The notes below the pieces were generated by a model. That model did not search any database and was not told where the DNA came from. It was given only the letters and a program-made list of their open reading frames with translations. A program made the translations under genes and the position numbers. This document shows, one piece after another, positions 41,796 to 52,311 of a stretch of DNA of 64,000 bases; within the stretch, counting starts at the first letter, position 1; every line of letters begins with the position of its first letter. The DNA is from Amphritea japonica ATCC BAA-1530 (GTDB lineage Bacteria; Pseudomonadota; Gammaproteobacteria; Pseudomonadales; Balneatricaceae). The stretch lies in NCBI RefSeq assembly GCF_016592435.1, contig NZ_AP014545.1:1620693-1684692 (forward strand), written 5' to 3'.

Positions 41796-43409
41796 TTATA
41801 CTCTATTGGATGAGTCCTCGGCAAAGGCGGCTCGTAATAGTCGCTGTGTATATGCCTGAGCTGGGTTGCTGAAAATCTGAGCTGCGTCTCCCTGCTCGAT
41901 TATATCGCCATGCTGCATTACCACGAGATCGTGGCTCAGGGCTTTGACTACAGCCAGGTCATGACTGATAAAGATATAAGTTAGCTTATAGCGTTGCTGC
42001 AGTTCTCGTAACAGGTCGATGATTTGTGCCTGCACTGTTCTGTCTAATGCTGATGTAGGCTCGTCTAGGATGATTAGTTCCGGTTTTAAGATGACGGCCC
42101 GGGCGATGGCGATGCGCTGTCGCTGGCCACCGGAGAATTCATGGGGGTAGCGGTGCCGGTCATCAGGATCCAGTCCTACCTCTTTGAGAACGTCAATAAT
42201 CATCTGTTCTCGCTCAATCGGCTGGCCTGTATTATGAATTTCCAGCCCTTCACTGATGCACTCAGCCACAGACATGCGGGGGCTAAGGCTACCATATGGA
42301 TCCTGAAAAACGATCTGCATTTTACGACGCAGGGGTTTTATCTCCTGCTGATTTAGCTGATCGATCTCCTTCCCTGCAAATTTTATCCCACCCTCTGAAT
42401 TGATCAGGCGCAGAATGGCCAGGCCCAGCGTTGTTTTTCCGGATCCACTTTCTCCCACCACTCCCAGTGTCCGACCAGGACTCAGGCGAATGTTAGCGGG
42501 GTTAACCGCTTTAATATGGTCAACGGTGCGTTTTAAGAGCCCTTTTTTAATCGGAAACCAGACTTTCAGGTCTTGGGTTTCGAGCAGGGGGGAGTTATTT
42601 AAGGTTACCGGTTGTGGTTGCCCTGAAGGTTCAGCATTGAGTAGCTTGAGGGTGTATGGGTGCTGCGGATTGGCAAATAGCTGTGTAGTGTTGTTACGTT
42701 CAACGATAGTTCCCTGATACATGACGCACACATCATCGCTGTAGCGGCGCACAATATTCAAATCATGGGTAATTAACAGGACAGCCATTCCCATTTTCTG
42801 TTGCAGTGATTGCAGTAACTCAAGAATTTGCTCCTGAATAGTCACATCCAGTGCGGTTGTGGGTTCATCAGCGATCAGTAGTTCTGGATCATTTGCCAGC
42901 GCCATGGCGATCATGACCCGCTGACGCTGCCCGCCTGATAGTTCATGAGGGTAGCTCTTCAGGCGCTTCTCCGGATCTTTGATGCCAACAAGCCCGAGCA
43001 GTTCAATCGTTCTCTGAAGGGCCTGCTGGCCTGTCAGGCCTTTATGGAGCAGCAAGGTCTCGCCAATCTGTTTGGCAATATTGTGGAGCGGATTCAGGGA
43101 GGTCATCGGTTCCTGAAAAATCACACTGATGCGGTCTCCTCGCAGTGAGCGCATCTCCGCTTCACTGTTTTGCAGCAGGTCTTCTCCCTTGTAGAGTATC
43201 TGGCCTTCAGGGTGGCTCGCCTTTGGGTAGGGAAGCAGTTTAAGAATCGACATCGCTGTTACAGACTTCCCTGAACCAGACTCACCGACTAACGCCAGGG
43301 TTTTACCTTTGTGTATATCAAAGCTGACCTGTTTCACTGCATCAACAGTCTGGCTGTTTTGGCCGAAGCGTACAGAGAGATTACGAACGGAAAGGAGGGC
43401 GTCAGTCAT
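41796..43409 (-). CDS. yejF: Peptide ABC transporter ATPase YejF
   Basis: The 537-residue protein is a fusion of two ATPase domains, each with Walker A (GESGSGKSVT and GESGSGKTTLG), signature (LSGGQRQR and FSGGQRQR) and Walker B (LLIADEPTTALD and LIILDEPTSALD). Such tandem ATPases drive the YejABEF importer of oligopeptides and microcin C-type compounds. It overlaps yejE by eight bases and ends the operon. Confidence 0.93.
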   Translation of the reverse strand: MTDALLSVRNLSVRFGQNSQTVDAVKQVSFDIHKGKTLALVGESGSGKSVTAMSILKLLPYPKASHPEGQILYKGEDLLQNSEAEMRSLRGDRISVIFQEPMTSLNPLHNIAKQIGETLLLHKGLTGQQALQRTIELLGLVGIKDPEKRLKSYPHELSGGQRQRVMIAMALANDPELLIADEPTTALDVTIQEQILELLQSLQQKMGMAVLLITHDLNIVRRYSDDVCVMYQGTIVERNNTTQLFANPQHPYTLKLLNAEPSGQPQPVTLNNSPLLETQDLKVWFPIKKGLLKRTVDHIKAVNPANIRLSPGRTLGVVGESGSGKTTLGLAILRLINSEGGIKFAGKEIDQLNQQEIKPLRRKMQIVFQDPYGSLSPRMSVAECISEGLEIHNTGQPIEREQMIIDVLKEVGLDPDDRHRYPHEFSGGQRQRIAIARAVILKPELIILDEPTSALDRTVQAQIIDLLRELQQRYKLTYIFISHDLAVVKALSHDLVVMQHGDIIEQGDAAQIFSNPAQAYTQRLLRAAFAEDSSNRV

Positions 43410-44454
43410 TCATTACTTTCCTTGGATCAAAAGCATCCCGTACTGCTTCGCCGATAAATATTAGCAGCGTTAACATAATTGAAAGAGCAGCGAAGGCGGT
43501 CAGGCCAAGCCAGGGGGCATGCAGGTTCGCTTTACCCTGAGCCACTAGTTCTCCTAGTGATGCCGAGCCGGGCGGCAGACCGAAACCGAGAAAATCAAGA
43601 GCGGTCAGGGTTACCAGTGAGCCGTTAAAAATAAAGGGCATAAATGTGAGGGTGGCGACCATCGCATTGGGCAGTATATGGCGGAACATAATCAACCGAT
43701 TACTGAGCCCTAAAGCCCGGGCTGCACGGACATATTCAAGATTACGCCCTCGGAGAAATTCGGCGCGTACCACATCAACTAACTGCATCCAGGAAAACAG
43801 CAGCATGATACCTAATAACCACCAGAAGTTTGGCTGGACGATACTGGCGAGGATGATCAGCAGAAAAAGGACCGGCATACCGGACCATATTTCTATGAAG
43901 CGCTGAAAGAACAGATCAACTTTGCCTCCGTAATAGCCCTGTACGGCGCCTGCCGCGACGCCGATCACTGAGCTTATCAGTGTCAATGTGATGGCAAACA
44001 GTACTGAAACCCTGAACCCATAAATTACCCGCGCCAGTACATCCCGGCCCTGATCGTCGGTGCCTAGTAAATTGTCACTGCTAGGCGGAGAGGGGGCGGG
44101 GACTGGTAAGTCCTGATTGATGGTGCGATAGCTGAAACGGATAGGCGGCCAGAGTATCCAGCCCTGCTTGTCGGTAATCAGATCCTGAATGTAGGGGTCT
44201 TTGTAGTCAGCGAATGTATCGAACTCCCCGCCGAAGGCGAGTTCTGAATAATCTACGGCAACCGGGAAGTAGAAGGTATTGTCGTAGCGAACCACCAGTG
44301 GTTTGTCATTAGCAAGAAATTCGGCAAACAGACTGAAAAGAAACAGCGCGAGGAATAGCCAGAGCGACCAATAGCCTCGGCGATTATTACGAAAATTCTG
44401 TAGCCTGCGCTGGTTGATGGGGCTCATCTGTTTTGGGTTGACCTGTTTTAACAT
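43402..44454 (-). CDS. yejE: Peptide ABC transporter permease YejE
   Basis: The 350-residue membrane protein has an N-terminal helix (about residues 32-50), a long periplasmic segment with the WPPIRFSYRTIN and NLLGTDDQGRDVLARVIYG motifs, and five more helices. The permease EAA-type loop (RAARALGLSNRLIMFRHILPN) contacts the ATPase. This matches YejE/OppC-type permeases. It is translated in overlap with yejF and five bases after yejB. Confidence 0.93.
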   Translation of the reverse strand: MLKQVNPKQMSPINQRRLQNFRNNRRGYWSLWLFLALFLFSLFAEFLANDKPLVVRYDNTFYFPVAVDYSELAFGGEFDTFADYKDPYIQDLITDKQGWILWPPIRFSYRTINQDLPVPAPSPPSSDNLLGTDDQGRDVLARVIYGFRVSVLFAITLTLISSVIGVAAGAVQGYYGGKVDLFFQRFIEIWSGMPVLFLLIILASIVQPNFWWLLGIMLLFSWMQLVDVVRAEFLRGRNLEYVRAARALGLSNRLIMFRHILPNAMVATLTFMPFIFNGSLVTLTALDFLGFGLPPGSASLGELVAQGKANLHAPWLGLTAFAALSIMLTLLIFIGEAVRDAFDPRKVMND

Positions 44455-44459
44455 ACCGC

Positions 44460-45560
44460 TCAGTTCTCCCTGCTTTCAAAATCGATGCGAGGGTCGACGG
44501 CGACATAGGTCAGATCGCTCACCAGCTTTAACAACAGGCCGATGAGAGTAAAGATATAGAGGGTACCGAATATCACTGGGTAGTCGCGTTTAATGACCGC
44601 TTCGTAGCCAAGCAGTCCGATGCCATCCAATGAGAAGATGACTTCGATCAGCATCGAGCCGGTAAAGAAAATACCGATGAGGGCGGCTGGCATACCGGCA
44701 ATAATCAGCAACATAGCGTTACGGAATACGTGGCCATAAAGTACCTGGCTTTCGGTTAGTCCTTTTGCACGGGCGGTTACTACGTATTGTTTGTTAATTT
44801 CATCGAGAAAAGAGTTTTTGGTCAGCATGGAGAGTGTTGCGAAGCTACCGATAACAGATACCAGTACCGGCAGGGTGATATGCCAGAAATAGTCTTTGAT
44901 CTGGCCCCAGGTGCTCAGCTCATCAAAATTTGGCGAGGTTAGTCCTCGCAACGGGAACCAATCAAAGTAGGTGCCGCCGGCGAATACAACTATCAGTAGG
45001 ATGGCAAAGAGGAAATTGGGTATGGCATAACCGATGATGATAATTGAGCTGGTCCAGACATCAAAAGGCGTGCCATCTCTAACCGCTTTCTTGATGCCCA
45101 GGGGGACCGCTATCAGGTAAGTGATCAGGGTTGTCCAGAGTCCAAGAGAGATCGATACCGGTATCTTTTCGATAATCAGATCGGTGACTTTTTTACCGCT
45201 GAAAAGGCTTTCGCCAAAATCGAAGACCAGATAGTTTTTTAACATCTGGATAAAGCGCTCGTGGGCGGGCTTATCGAAACCGTATTGTTTTTCGATCTGT
45301 TTTACCAGCAGTGGGTCAAGGCCACGACCACCACGATAACCGCTGCTGTTACTATTGCTGCTCTCAGCGGCACTGCTCAGATCTGACTGAGAAGAACCGT
45401 CAAACCGGGCTGTAGCGCTGGTATTCAATCCTTGCAGATTGGCAATGGTCTGTTCTACCGGGCCACCGGGTGCGGCTTGAATAATCAGGAAATTGATCGT
45501 CAGAATGCCCAACAGCGTCGGAATGATCAGCAGTAGTCGCCGCAGGATATAAGCTGCCAT
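44460..45560 (-). CDS. yejB: Peptide ABC transporter permease YejB
   Basis: The 366-residue membrane protein is the OppB/YejB-type partner permease: a first helix ([20 protein letters not shown]), a long periplasmic loop rich in serine and glycine (about residues 45-80) as in YejB, five further helices, and the EAA loop ([21 protein letters not shown]). It forms the membrane channel with YejE. yejA precedes it with five bases between. Confidence 0.93.
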   Translation of the reverse strand: MAAYILRRLLLIIPTLLGILTINFLIIQAAPGGPVEQTIANLQGLNTSATARFDGSSQSDLSSAAESSNSNSSGYRGGRGLDPLLVKQIEKQYGFDKPAHERFIQMLKNYLVFDFGESLFSGKKVTDLIIEKIPVSISLGLWTTLITYLIAVPLGIKKAVRDGTPFDVWTSSIIIIGYAIPNFLFAILLIVVFAGGTYFDWFPLRGLTSPNFDELSTWGQIKDYFWHITLPVLVSVIGSFATLSMLTKNSFLDEINKQYVVTARAKGLTESQVLYGHVFRNAMLLIIAGMPAALIGIFFTGSMLIEVIFSLDGIGLLGYEAVIKRDYPVIFGTLYIFTLIGLLLKLVSDLTYVAVDPRIDFESREN

Positions 45561-45565
45561 AGCGG

Positions 45566-47386
45566 TTATTGCCCCGGCTGTTCTGGCTTAACCCACCAGG
45601 TATCAAATCCCAGTGAGTGGGTCGGACGTATTGCTGGGAAGTCTAGCTTGTTCCAGTAGGCTACCCGGTAACTACTGGTATGAAACTGCGGGATGACATA
45701 GTGATTCCATTGTAATACGCGGTCGAGAGCGCGGGTGCGCAAGACTAACTGTTCCCGGTCTGGCGCCTGAATGATTTGGTCTATCAGGTAATCGATAGCC
45801 GGGTTTTTGATGCCGATAGTATTACGGCTGCCGGGCTGATCGGCGGTGGATGAGTGCCAGTATTCCCGTTGCTCATTGCCCGGAGAACTTGATTGGCCGA
45901 ATCCACTGACGATGATGTCAAAATCAAAACTTCGAATACGGTTGATGTACTGAGAGGCGTCGATAACCCGCATAGAGGGTTTGATACCCATGCGCTCAAG
46001 GTTACGGCTAAACGGCGCTACCACACGTTCAAAAGCGGGTGAGACCAGCAGAATCTCAAAGACCATTTGTTGGCCATCCTTGTTCAATAACAAGCCATTT
46101 TTTAGTTCCCAGCCAGCGCTTTTTAAAAGACGTAGCGCGGTGCGAAGCTGGCTACGGGTTTTGCCGTCTCCATTGGTGGTAGGTGCGCGGTAAACTTGAG
46201 TGAATACTTCCGATGGCACCTGGTCTTTAACAGGCTCTAGAATGCTTAGTTCTGCTTCAGATGGCAGTGCGGTAGCGGCCATCTCTGAGTTGGAGAAAAA
46301 GCTATGGGTGCGGGTGTAGGCATCAAAGAAGATGTTCTTGTTGGTCCATTCAAAATCGAAGGCGTAGGCCAATGCCGCACGGACCCGACTATCAGAGAAG
46401 TAGGGCTTACGGGTGTTGAGGATGAAGGCCTGCATTCCGGTGGGGTTTTCATGAGCCAGATTTTGGGTGATGATCTTGCCTTCATCGAATACGGCACCGG
46501 TGTAACCCGTCGCCCAACGCTTGGAGGAGTTTTCTTCCCGGAAATCATATTCCCCACCTTTAAAGGCTTCCAGAGCGACAGTGCCATCTTTGTAATAATC
46601 ATAGCTAATGCTATTGAAATTATAGCGCCCTTTGCTGACCGCAAGCTCGGCGCCCCAATAATCAGGGTTACGTCGATAGCTGATGGTGCGGCCGGCATCG
46701 AAACTGTCTATCAGGTAAGGACCGGAGCCTATAGGGACCTCTAAACCGGGTTTGGTAAAATCATGTTTTTCCCAATAGTGCTTAGGCAGGATACTCACTT
46801 CACCAACGATAAGCGCGAGTTCACGATTCTCGGTCGAACTAAAACTGAACTTAACCTGGGTTGAAGATAGGGCTTCGATTTTTTCAATTTCACGATAATA
46901 AGCTTGATAGAAGGGCGAGCCTTGCTCCCGCAGGAGTTTAAAGCTGTATGCCACGTCTTCGGCGGTAACCGGCTGGCCGTCACTAAAGCGAGCTTTGGGG
47001 TTCAGATTAAAGATGATCCAGCTACGGTCCTCTGCTACTTCAAGTGATTCAGCTAGCAGTCCGTAGAGTGAAAAGGCTTCATCCTGAGCTCGCGTTAACA
47101 GTGAGTCATAGATCAGGCCTATGCCATCTGCTGCTGCGCCTTTAATGATAAAAGGATTGAAGCTGTCAAAAGTACCTATGGCTGCCTGAGTAACGGTGCC
47201 GCCCTTCGGTGCTTGAGGGTTTACATAGTCGAAATGCTCAAATCCTGATGGATACTTAAGATCACCATGCATAGAGATGCCGTGTAGCGGTGTAGCGGCG
47301 TATGCAGGGGAGGTGAGTGTGCAGATCAGAGTTGCAGATAACAGGCAGAGCGTTGATACCTGCTTAGATAACTGTTTGAAATTCAT
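45566..47386 (-). CDS. yejA: Periplasmic peptide-binding protein YejA
   Basis: The 606-residue protein has a signal peptide (cleavage after about residue 30, AYA) and a large class C periplasmic binding fold with conserved [40 protein letters not shown] and [17 protein letters not shown]. It captures oligopeptides for YejBE. The four genes run yejA-B-E-F in order with short or overlapping junctions, a complete operon. The 80 bases upstream hold its probable promoter; I saw no strong -35/-10. Confidence 0.93.
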   Translation of the reverse strand: MNFKQLSKQVSTLCLLSATLICTLTSPAYAATPLHGISMHGDLKYPSGFEHFDYVNPQAPKGGTVTQAAIGTFDSFNPFIIKGAAADGIGLIYDSLLTRAQDEAFSLYGLLAESLEVAEDRSWIIFNLNPKARFSDGQPVTAEDVAYSFKLLREQGSPFYQAYYREIEKIEALSSTQVKFSFSSTENRELALIVGEVSILPKHYWEKHDFTKPGLEVPIGSGPYLIDSFDAGRTISYRRNPDYWGAELAVSKGRYNFNSISYDYYKDGTVALEAFKGGEYDFREENSSKRWATGYTGAVFDEGKIITQNLAHENPTGMQAFILNTRKPYFSDSRVRAALAYAFDFEWTNKNIFFDAYTRTHSFFSNSEMAATALPSEAELSILEPVKDQVPSEVFTQVYRAPTTNGDGKTRSQLRTALRLLKSAGWELKNGLLLNKDGQQMVFEILLVSPAFERVVAPFSRNLERMGIKPSMRVIDASQYINRIRSFDFDIIVSGFGQSSSPGNEQREYWHSSTADQPGSRNTIGIKNPAIDYLIDQIIQAPDREQLVLRTRALDRVLQWNHYVIPQFHTSSYRVAYWNKLDFPAIRPTHSLGFDTWWVKPEQPGQ

Positions 47387-47465
47387 CCGTAATTATCCAG
47401 CCAGATTGATAACCTGTTAATTTATAACAGGGGGATTCGCTTATAGCTAGTTATATGAGTGCGGA

Positions 47466-47714
47466 TTAGCGGTTTTGTTCAAATTCTGTGGCCCGTTCGG
47501 TCAGCTGTTGGTGTTGTAGCTTGCGCTGTACTTTATCTACTTTCATCTGCAGTAGTTGTTCGTTGAGGTAGTGAAGTTTCTCCTGGTTGCCCCCCGCTAA
47601 CCCTTTTATAAGGTCCTGGTCCATCCAGTGAGTAATTTTCCGGTATAGCACGAACTTGAAAAGCAGCGCGGTGGCCGTTGCAAAAACGATGATGCCAATA
47701 CTGAGTGCGTCCAT
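47466..47714 (-). CDS. Small membrane protein with coiled-coil tail
   Basis: The 82-residue product has one N-terminal membrane helix (about residues 4-24) and then a charged, glutamine-rich helical tail (HYLNEQLLQMKVDKVQRKLQ) likely to form a coiled coil on the cytoplasmic side. I recognise no family. The gene lies 25 bases after mltD on the same strand, so it is likely cotranscribed with it. The start is preceded by CGGAGT. Function unknown. Confidence 0.6.
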   Translation of the reverse strand: MDALSIGIIVFATATALLFKFVLYRKITHWMDQDLIKGLAGGNQEKLHYLNEQLLQMKVDKVQRKLQHQQLTERATEFEQNR

Positions 47715-47739
47715 GAATGTACTCCGTTATAAAGCGGGC

Positions 47740-49323
47740 TTACTTTGCCTTGGTTATATCAACGTAAAGAGTGAGTTTTTGTCCAGGCTGCAAATACTTA
47801 CTATTGCCTAGTTTGTTCCAGCGCTTAATATCATCGATTGATACGCTGAAGCGCCCCGCGATGGTATAAAGCGAGTCGCCATTGCGTACAGAATAGCCGA
47901 TACGGCGTATAAGCTGCGCATCACTGCGACTCAATCCCTGATTAGAGGGAGATTTCCATATAGTCAGTGTCTGGCCAGCGCGTAACGGATCGCCAGGTGC
48001 CATCTGATTCCAGGAAGCCAGCTGACGAACGCTGATGTCGTGGTGATTTGCGATCTTCCAAAAGCTGTCACCGGACTTAACTTTGTAGCTGGTCTTAGTG
48101 CGGTTGCTTTGAGCCAGTTGGTTTTGCTTGCGATTAAAACGCTGGCTTTGGCTTAGCACGTAATCACTGGATTGATGCTTAGCGCTGGGTATCAGCAAAT
48201 ATTGTCCTGCGCGGATATTGTTACCCTGCAGCTTGTTAGCATTGCGTATAACAGCGCTGGTGGTTTTATATTGCCGGGCAATAGTACTGACGGTGTCGCC
48301 GCTACGGATTTTGTAGCGCGCCCAGTTAACCCGCTGATTGGCCGGTAGTTCAGCCAGACCGGCACGAAACTGATCAACGTTCGCTACTGGAATTAGCAGG
48401 TGGTGAGGGCCGTCAGGATCGGTGGCCCAGCGATTAAAGCCCGGGTTGAACTGATAGAGTTCCTGGGTGGTGATGTTTCCCAGTTCAGCCGCTTGTGCCA
48501 GATCGATCTGACTATCCAGTTCAACGAGTTCAAAGGCTGGGGTGTTCGCAATAGGTGCAAGGGGGATGTTGAGCTGTTCAGCATCACGGATCAGCCGAGA
48601 GATGGCCAGTAGTTTAGGTACATAGGCGCGGGTCTCTTTAGGGAGATCCAGCGACCAGAAGTCTGTGGCCAGGCCCTTCTTTTTATTCTTGCGGATCGCT
48701 TTTGATACATTGCCGCCGCCGCAATTATAGGCGGCCAGAGCCAGTTCCCAGTCACCAAAGCGTTTGTGAAGCTGCTGTAGGTAGGTCAGGGCTGCGTCAG
48801 TGGAGGCAACAATATCGCGACGGCCATCGTACCACCAGCTGGATTTAAGACCGAAATGCTTTGCTGTCCCCGGGATGAATTGCCATGCACCTGCCGCACG
48901 TCCATGGGAATATGCAAAGGGATCGTAGGCGCTTTCAACGATAGGTAGCAGGGCAATTTCAGCGGGCATGTCACGCTTGATAACCTCACTGAGAATGTAG
49001 TGGTAATAACGGCTGGCCCGTGTGGTTACACGCTGCATATATTCAGGATGTTTAGCAAACCATTTGAATTGGCTTTGCAGGCGTGGTTTGTCATTATCCA
49101 GATTAAGTTGCAGATGTTTACGGGTGAGCTGCCACATATCGGTTGCAGCGGGTGAAACCTCTGTCGTTTTTGTCTTACCCGAAGGCGCAGATATATCCGC
49201 AACCGTTGTGGAAGTGGGAGTGGATGGCGTCAGTGTCTGCTGACCGATTAAAGGATTATTCTGACAACCGGCGAGGAGCAGACCGGCAGTGGTAAGTACA
49301 ACTATTTTTCTAACCAACTGCAT
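47740..49323 (-). CDS. mltD: Membrane-bound lytic transglycosylase D (three LysM domains)
   Basis: The 527-residue lipoprotein (lipobox LLAGC near residue 20) contains a lytic transglycosylase domain (about residues 110-230; catalytic Glu in LLPIVESAYDPFAYS, then AAGAWQFIPGTAKHFGL and LAAYNCGGGNVSKAI). Three LysM domains follow near residues 340-385, 415-460 and 475-520, which bind glycan. MltD cleaves peptidoglycan between MurNAc and GlcNAc, leaving anhydro ends. gloB lies just upstream on the same strand, the common gloB-mltD neighbourhood of enterics and pseudomonads. Confidence 0.93.
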   Translation of the reverse strand: MQLVRKIVVLTTAGLLLAGCQNNPLIGQQTLTPSTPTSTTVADISAPSGKTKTTEVSPAATDMWQLTRKHLQLNLDNDKPRLQSQFKWFAKHPEYMQRVTTRASRYYHYILSEVIKRDMPAEIALLPIVESAYDPFAYSHGRAAGAWQFIPGTAKHFGLKSSWWYDGRRDIVASTDAALTYLQQLHKRFGDWELALAAYNCGGGNVSKAIRKNKKKGLATDFWSLDLPKETRAYVPKLLAISRLIRDAEQLNIPLAPIANTPAFELVELDSQIDLAQAAELGNITTQELYQFNPGFNRWATDPDGPHHLLIPVANVDQFRAGLAELPANQRVNWARYKIRSGDTVSTIARQYKTTSAVIRNANKLQGNNIRAGQYLLIPSAKHQSSDYVLSQSQRFNRKQNQLAQSNRTKTSYKVKSGDSFWKIANHHDISVRQLASWNQMAPGDPLRAGQTLTIWKSPSNQGLSRSDAQLIRRIGYSVRNGDSLYTIAGRFSVSIDDIKRWNKLGNSKYLQPGQKLTLYVDITKAK

Positions 49324-49433
49324 TGACGAAGACGCCCCGTAGACTATTTAAAAGTCAGCATTCTATGGGGCGGTTTTGAGGGGGTCAACTGTAGATCTGC
49401 TTTAATCGCTTAGATGCTGATCTGACTGCTGAT

Positions 49434-50207
49434 TCAGAATGAATTTTTCCATTCACGAATGGCGCTAAATACAGCCACTTCTGACGCTAAAGTTGCGTTA
49501 GAAAATTGCTCTGCTGCTTGCTTTACTGAGGCTTCATCGTAGCGAAGAAATGGATTGATCTGTTTCTCAGTGGCGATATCGGTGGGCAGTGTTGGCTTGC
49601 CGGCCTGACGTAGCTGATTACACTGAGTGGTTGCTGCGTTAATAGCAGGATTAGCCGGTTCGACAGCTGCGGCAAAGGCGAGATTCGCAAGCGAGTACTC
49701 ATGGGTGCAGTAGATCTCAGTGGTATCGGGCAGGCTGCGAAAGTATTCCATCGCTTTGTGCATCTGTTCAGCCGTTCCTTCAAAAAGGCGGCCGCAGCCA
49801 GCCAGGAAAAGGGTATCGCCACAGAACAGTTGTGGTTGCGTGTCCCCCAGATAATAGCTGATATGATCCAGAGTATGTCCCGGTACTTCATGGACCTGTA
49901 GGCTTTGACCAAACAGCTCGACCTGATCTCCTTCTTTCAGCGTAACCTCCAGTCCGTCAAAAGGGGAGTTTTGCGGGCCATAGACCGTGGCATTATGTTC
50001 TGCTTTGAGTTGTTTAACTCCGCCAGTGTGGTCATCATGATGATGAGTTATCAGTATTGCGCTGAGCTGAAAACCGTTTTTCTTCAGGTATTGATTTACT
50101 TTGTCCGCATCGCCAGGATCAATCACAGCGACTTCACTGCTATCTGGTGAAGCGAGTGCCCATATATAGTTGTCATTGAAAGCAGAAATTGGCGTGATAT
50201 TGAACAT
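49434..50207 (-). CDS. gloB: Hydroxyacylglutathione hydrolase (glyoxalase II)
   Basis: The 257-residue protein is a metallo-beta-lactamase-fold glyoxalase II: start MFNITPISAFNDNYIWAL, metal site THHHDDHTGG, HEVPGHTLDHISYYL, LFCGDTLFLAGCGRLFEG and the C-terminal helical domain with YCTHEYSLANLAFA. It hydrolyses S-lactoylglutathione to lactate, completing methylglyoxal detoxification. It is divergent from the methyltransferase gene, as in E. coli (gloB/yafS). Confidence 0.95.
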   Translation of the reverse strand: MFNITPISAFNDNYIWALASPDSSEVAVIDPGDADKVNQYLKKNGFQLSAILITHHHDDHTGGVKQLKAEHNATVYGPQNSPFDGLEVTLKEGDQVELFGQSLQVHEVPGHTLDHISYYLGDTQPQLFCGDTLFLAGCGRLFEGTAEQMHKAMEYFRSLPDTTEIYCTHEYSLANLAFAAAVEPANPAINAATTQCNQLRQAGKPTLPTDIATEKQINPFLRYDEASVKQAAEQFSNATLASEVAVFSAIREWKNSF

Positions 50208-50292
50208 TTTAAGCCTCGGCTGAATCGGATTTGTCAGATACTGTAGTACACTATGTTTCTATTAACAGCATAGCGTTAAGAGCTTACACAGT

Positions 50293-51078
50293 ATGGTATT
50301 TAAGCAACAGCCTCAACTCGGCGACTGGTTACCCGAACTACGTGACTGGTTTGATACTGAGTTGGGACAACAGTTACTTTTATCCGAGCGACAGCTGATG
50401 GATCGTCTGTTGCCAACTATGTTTGGTTATCATCTGGTGCAGATTAGTTTTGATAATCGGTTGGATTTAGCGCGAGAGAGTTCTGTCAGGCATCAAATCC
50501 AGGTTAACCCAATGGCTGAACTGGGGCTGCCAGATACCGCGGTGATTGCGCGTAATGAAGAACTGCCTTTTGAGCACAATAGTATCGATGTTGTGTTACT
50601 TCATCATGCACTGGATTTCGCTCAAAGCCCTCACCAGGTATTGCGGGAAGCGGCACGTGTGCTACGTCCTGGTGGTTATCTGTTAAATGTGGGCTTTAAT
50701 CCGATGAGTTGGTGGGGTATTTATCGCAAACTCAAATGCAATAAAGAGACTGTGCCCTGGCAGGGACATTTTATTAGTCCTCAACGTATGCATGATTGGT
50801 TGGCCTTGTTGGAGTTGACGGAAGTTAAGGTGTTATCCGATTATTATCGTCTGCCGTTCGAAAAGGAATCCTGGCGTCAGCGTGGTCGTTTAATTGAGGC
50901 GATGACTCGTCGCTGCTCAGGCCAGTGTGGCGCGTTTACACTACAGGTAGCCCGTAAAGATGTGGGTGGTGCGGCACCGGTACAGCCGGTTCGTAAGGCA
51001 CGAAAATTGATTAATTTACCATTGGTTGAACCTACAACCCGTGGTGCCCGAGGAAGAGTGAGTGAAGAAAAGAATTAA
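50293..51078 (+). CDS. Class I SAM-dependent methyltransferase (YafS-like)
   Basis: The 261-residue protein has a central SAM methyltransferase domain in which the usual glycine-rich motif is weak, but [19 protein letters not shown] and [19 protein letters not shown] are typical. It matches the uncharacterised YafS-type methyltransferase conserved between gloB and rnhA. The substrate is unknown. Its 3' end overlaps the rnhA start by 17 bases, so the two are coupled. Confidence 0.82.
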   Translation: MVFKQQPQLGDWLPELRDWFDTELGQQLLLSERQLMDRLLPTMFGYHLVQISFDNRLDLARESSVRHQIQVNPMAELGLPDTAVIARNEELPFEHNSIDVVLLHHALDFAQSPHQVLREAARVLRPGGYLLNVGFNPMSWWGIYRKLKCNKETVPWQGHFISPQRMHDWLALLELTEVKVLSDYYRLPFEKESWRQRGRLIEAMTRRCSGQCGAFTLQVARKDVGGAAPVQPVRKARKLINLPLVEPTTRGARGRVSEEKN

Positions 51079-51508
51079 TATTTTTACCGATGGTGCATGT
51101 AAAGGTAATCCCGGTCCTGGAGGCTGGGGAGCAGTGCTTGAGTACGGCGAGCATTCCAAAGAGTTATTCGGTGGCGAAATGGAAACCACCAATAATCGAA
51201 TGGAGTTGATGGCCGCGATAGAAGCTCTGACTATTTTAAAAGAAGCCTGCGATATTGTTCTGACTACCGATTCTCAGTATGTCCGTAAAGGTATTACTGA
51301 ATGGTTGGCAGGATGGAAGCGCAATGGCTGGAAAACATCGGCTAAAAAACCGGTGAAAAATGCGGATCTGTGGAAACGGCTGGATGAACAAAATGCCCGC
51401 CACTCGATAGAGTGGAAATGGGTTAAAGGACATAGTGGACACCCTGGTAACGAGTTAGCAGACCAGTTGGCGAATAAAGGGGTTGAACTGGCCCTGCAAC
51501 AGGCATAA
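51062..51508 (+). CDS. rnhA: Ribonuclease HI
   Basis: The 148-residue protein is RNase HI with the DEDD residues in [43 protein letters not shown] and the C-terminal [13 protein letters not shown]. It cuts RNA in RNA:DNA hybrids. The GTG start lies inside the end of the methyltransferase gene. dnaQ follows 14 bases later on the same strand; E. coli has the same pair in divergent orientation. Confidence 0.96.
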   Translation: MKKRINIFTDGACKGNPGPGGWGAVLEYGEHSKELFGGEMETTNNRMELMAAIEALTILKEACDIVLTTDSQYVRKGITEWLAGWKRNGWKTSAKKPVKNADLWKRLDEQNARHSIEWKWVKGHSGHPGNELADQLANKGVELALQQA

Positions 51509-51522
51509 GTGATAGATAAACA

Positions 51523-52242
51523 ATGAGACAGATTGTACTGGATACCGAAACGACCGGTATTGACCCCAAAGAGGGGCACCGAATTATCGAGATTGGTTGT
51601 ATTGAGATGGTAAACCGACGCCTGACCGGGCGCACTTATCATCAATATATAAATCCGGATCGTATTGTTGAAAATGAAGCGATTCAGGTACACGGTATCA
51701 CCAATGAGTACCTGCAGGATAAGCCCCTGTTTGCCGAAATTCAGCATGAATTTCTGGATTTTATTCGCGGTGCTGATCTGGTTATTCATAATGCTCCGTT
51801 CGATGTTGGCTTTATGGATCATGAGTTCAAGCTTTCAGGGCACCCTGAGCGTATCAACAAGATCTGTCAGGTGACCGATACTCTGGCTATCTCCAGAAAG
51901 AAGCACCCTGGCCAGAAAAATAACCTTGATGCTCTCTGTCGTCGATACGGGATTGATAATAGTCACCGTGAGCTACACGGAGCATTACTAGACTCTGAAA
52001 TTCTGGCTGATGTTTATCTGATGCTGACCGGTGGCCAGAAAAATTTGCTGCTGGCCGGTGAAGATGAGGGACATGATGGGGTGGATCAGGTGCATCGGCT
52101 CGATACCAGCGGGCTGAATCTGAATGTCCGACGGGCTAAAGCAGAAGAGCTGGAAGAACATGCAGCCTATATTGCCAGGTTGGATGGTAAGGGGGGCAGC
52201 ATCTGGAGCCAGATAGATGCTGAGGTCAAAGAACAGCAGTAA
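51523..52242 (+). CDS. dnaQ: DNA polymerase III epsilon subunit (proofreading exonuclease)
   Basis: The 239-residue protein is DnaQ: ExoI motif VLDTETTGIDP, ExoII motif VIHNAPFDVGFMDHEF, and ExoIII with HRELHGALLDSEILADVY (DnaQ-type HxxxxxD). A C-terminal region follows that binds the alpha subunit. It proofreads during replication in the Pol III core. It is cotranscribed with rnhA; a terminator follows. Confidence 0.95.
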   Translation: MRQIVLDTETTGIDPKEGHRIIEIGCIEMVNRRLTGRTYHQYINPDRIVENEAIQVHGITNEYLQDKPLFAEIQHEFLDFIRGADLVIHNAPFDVGFMDHEFKLSGHPERINKICQVTDTLAISRKKHPGQKNNLDALCRRYGIDNSHRELHGALLDSEILADVYLMLTGGQKNLLLAGEDEGHDGVDQVHRLDTSGLNLNVRRAKAEELEEHAAYIARLDGKGGSIWSQIDAEVKEQQ

Positions 52243-52261
52243 CTGTTGTTTAAAAAAAGAA

Positions 52262-52289
52262 AAAGCAGGCTTATAGCCTGCTTTTTTTG
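52262..52289. terminator. Rho-independent terminator between dnaQ and nhaB
   Basis: The stem AAAGCAGGC/GCCTGCTTT closes on a TTATA loop, with A-rich DNA on the left and T-rich on the right. It sits between convergent genes and can act both ways. Confidence 0.9.
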
Positions 52290-52311
52290 CCTGTGTTCTT
52301 TGTTAGTAACG

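Noticed and set aside
49434-49912. Alternative minus-strand frames inside gloB and neighbouring genes
   Set aside because: They are shadows of strongly supported genes in other frames with no own ribosome site or family match.
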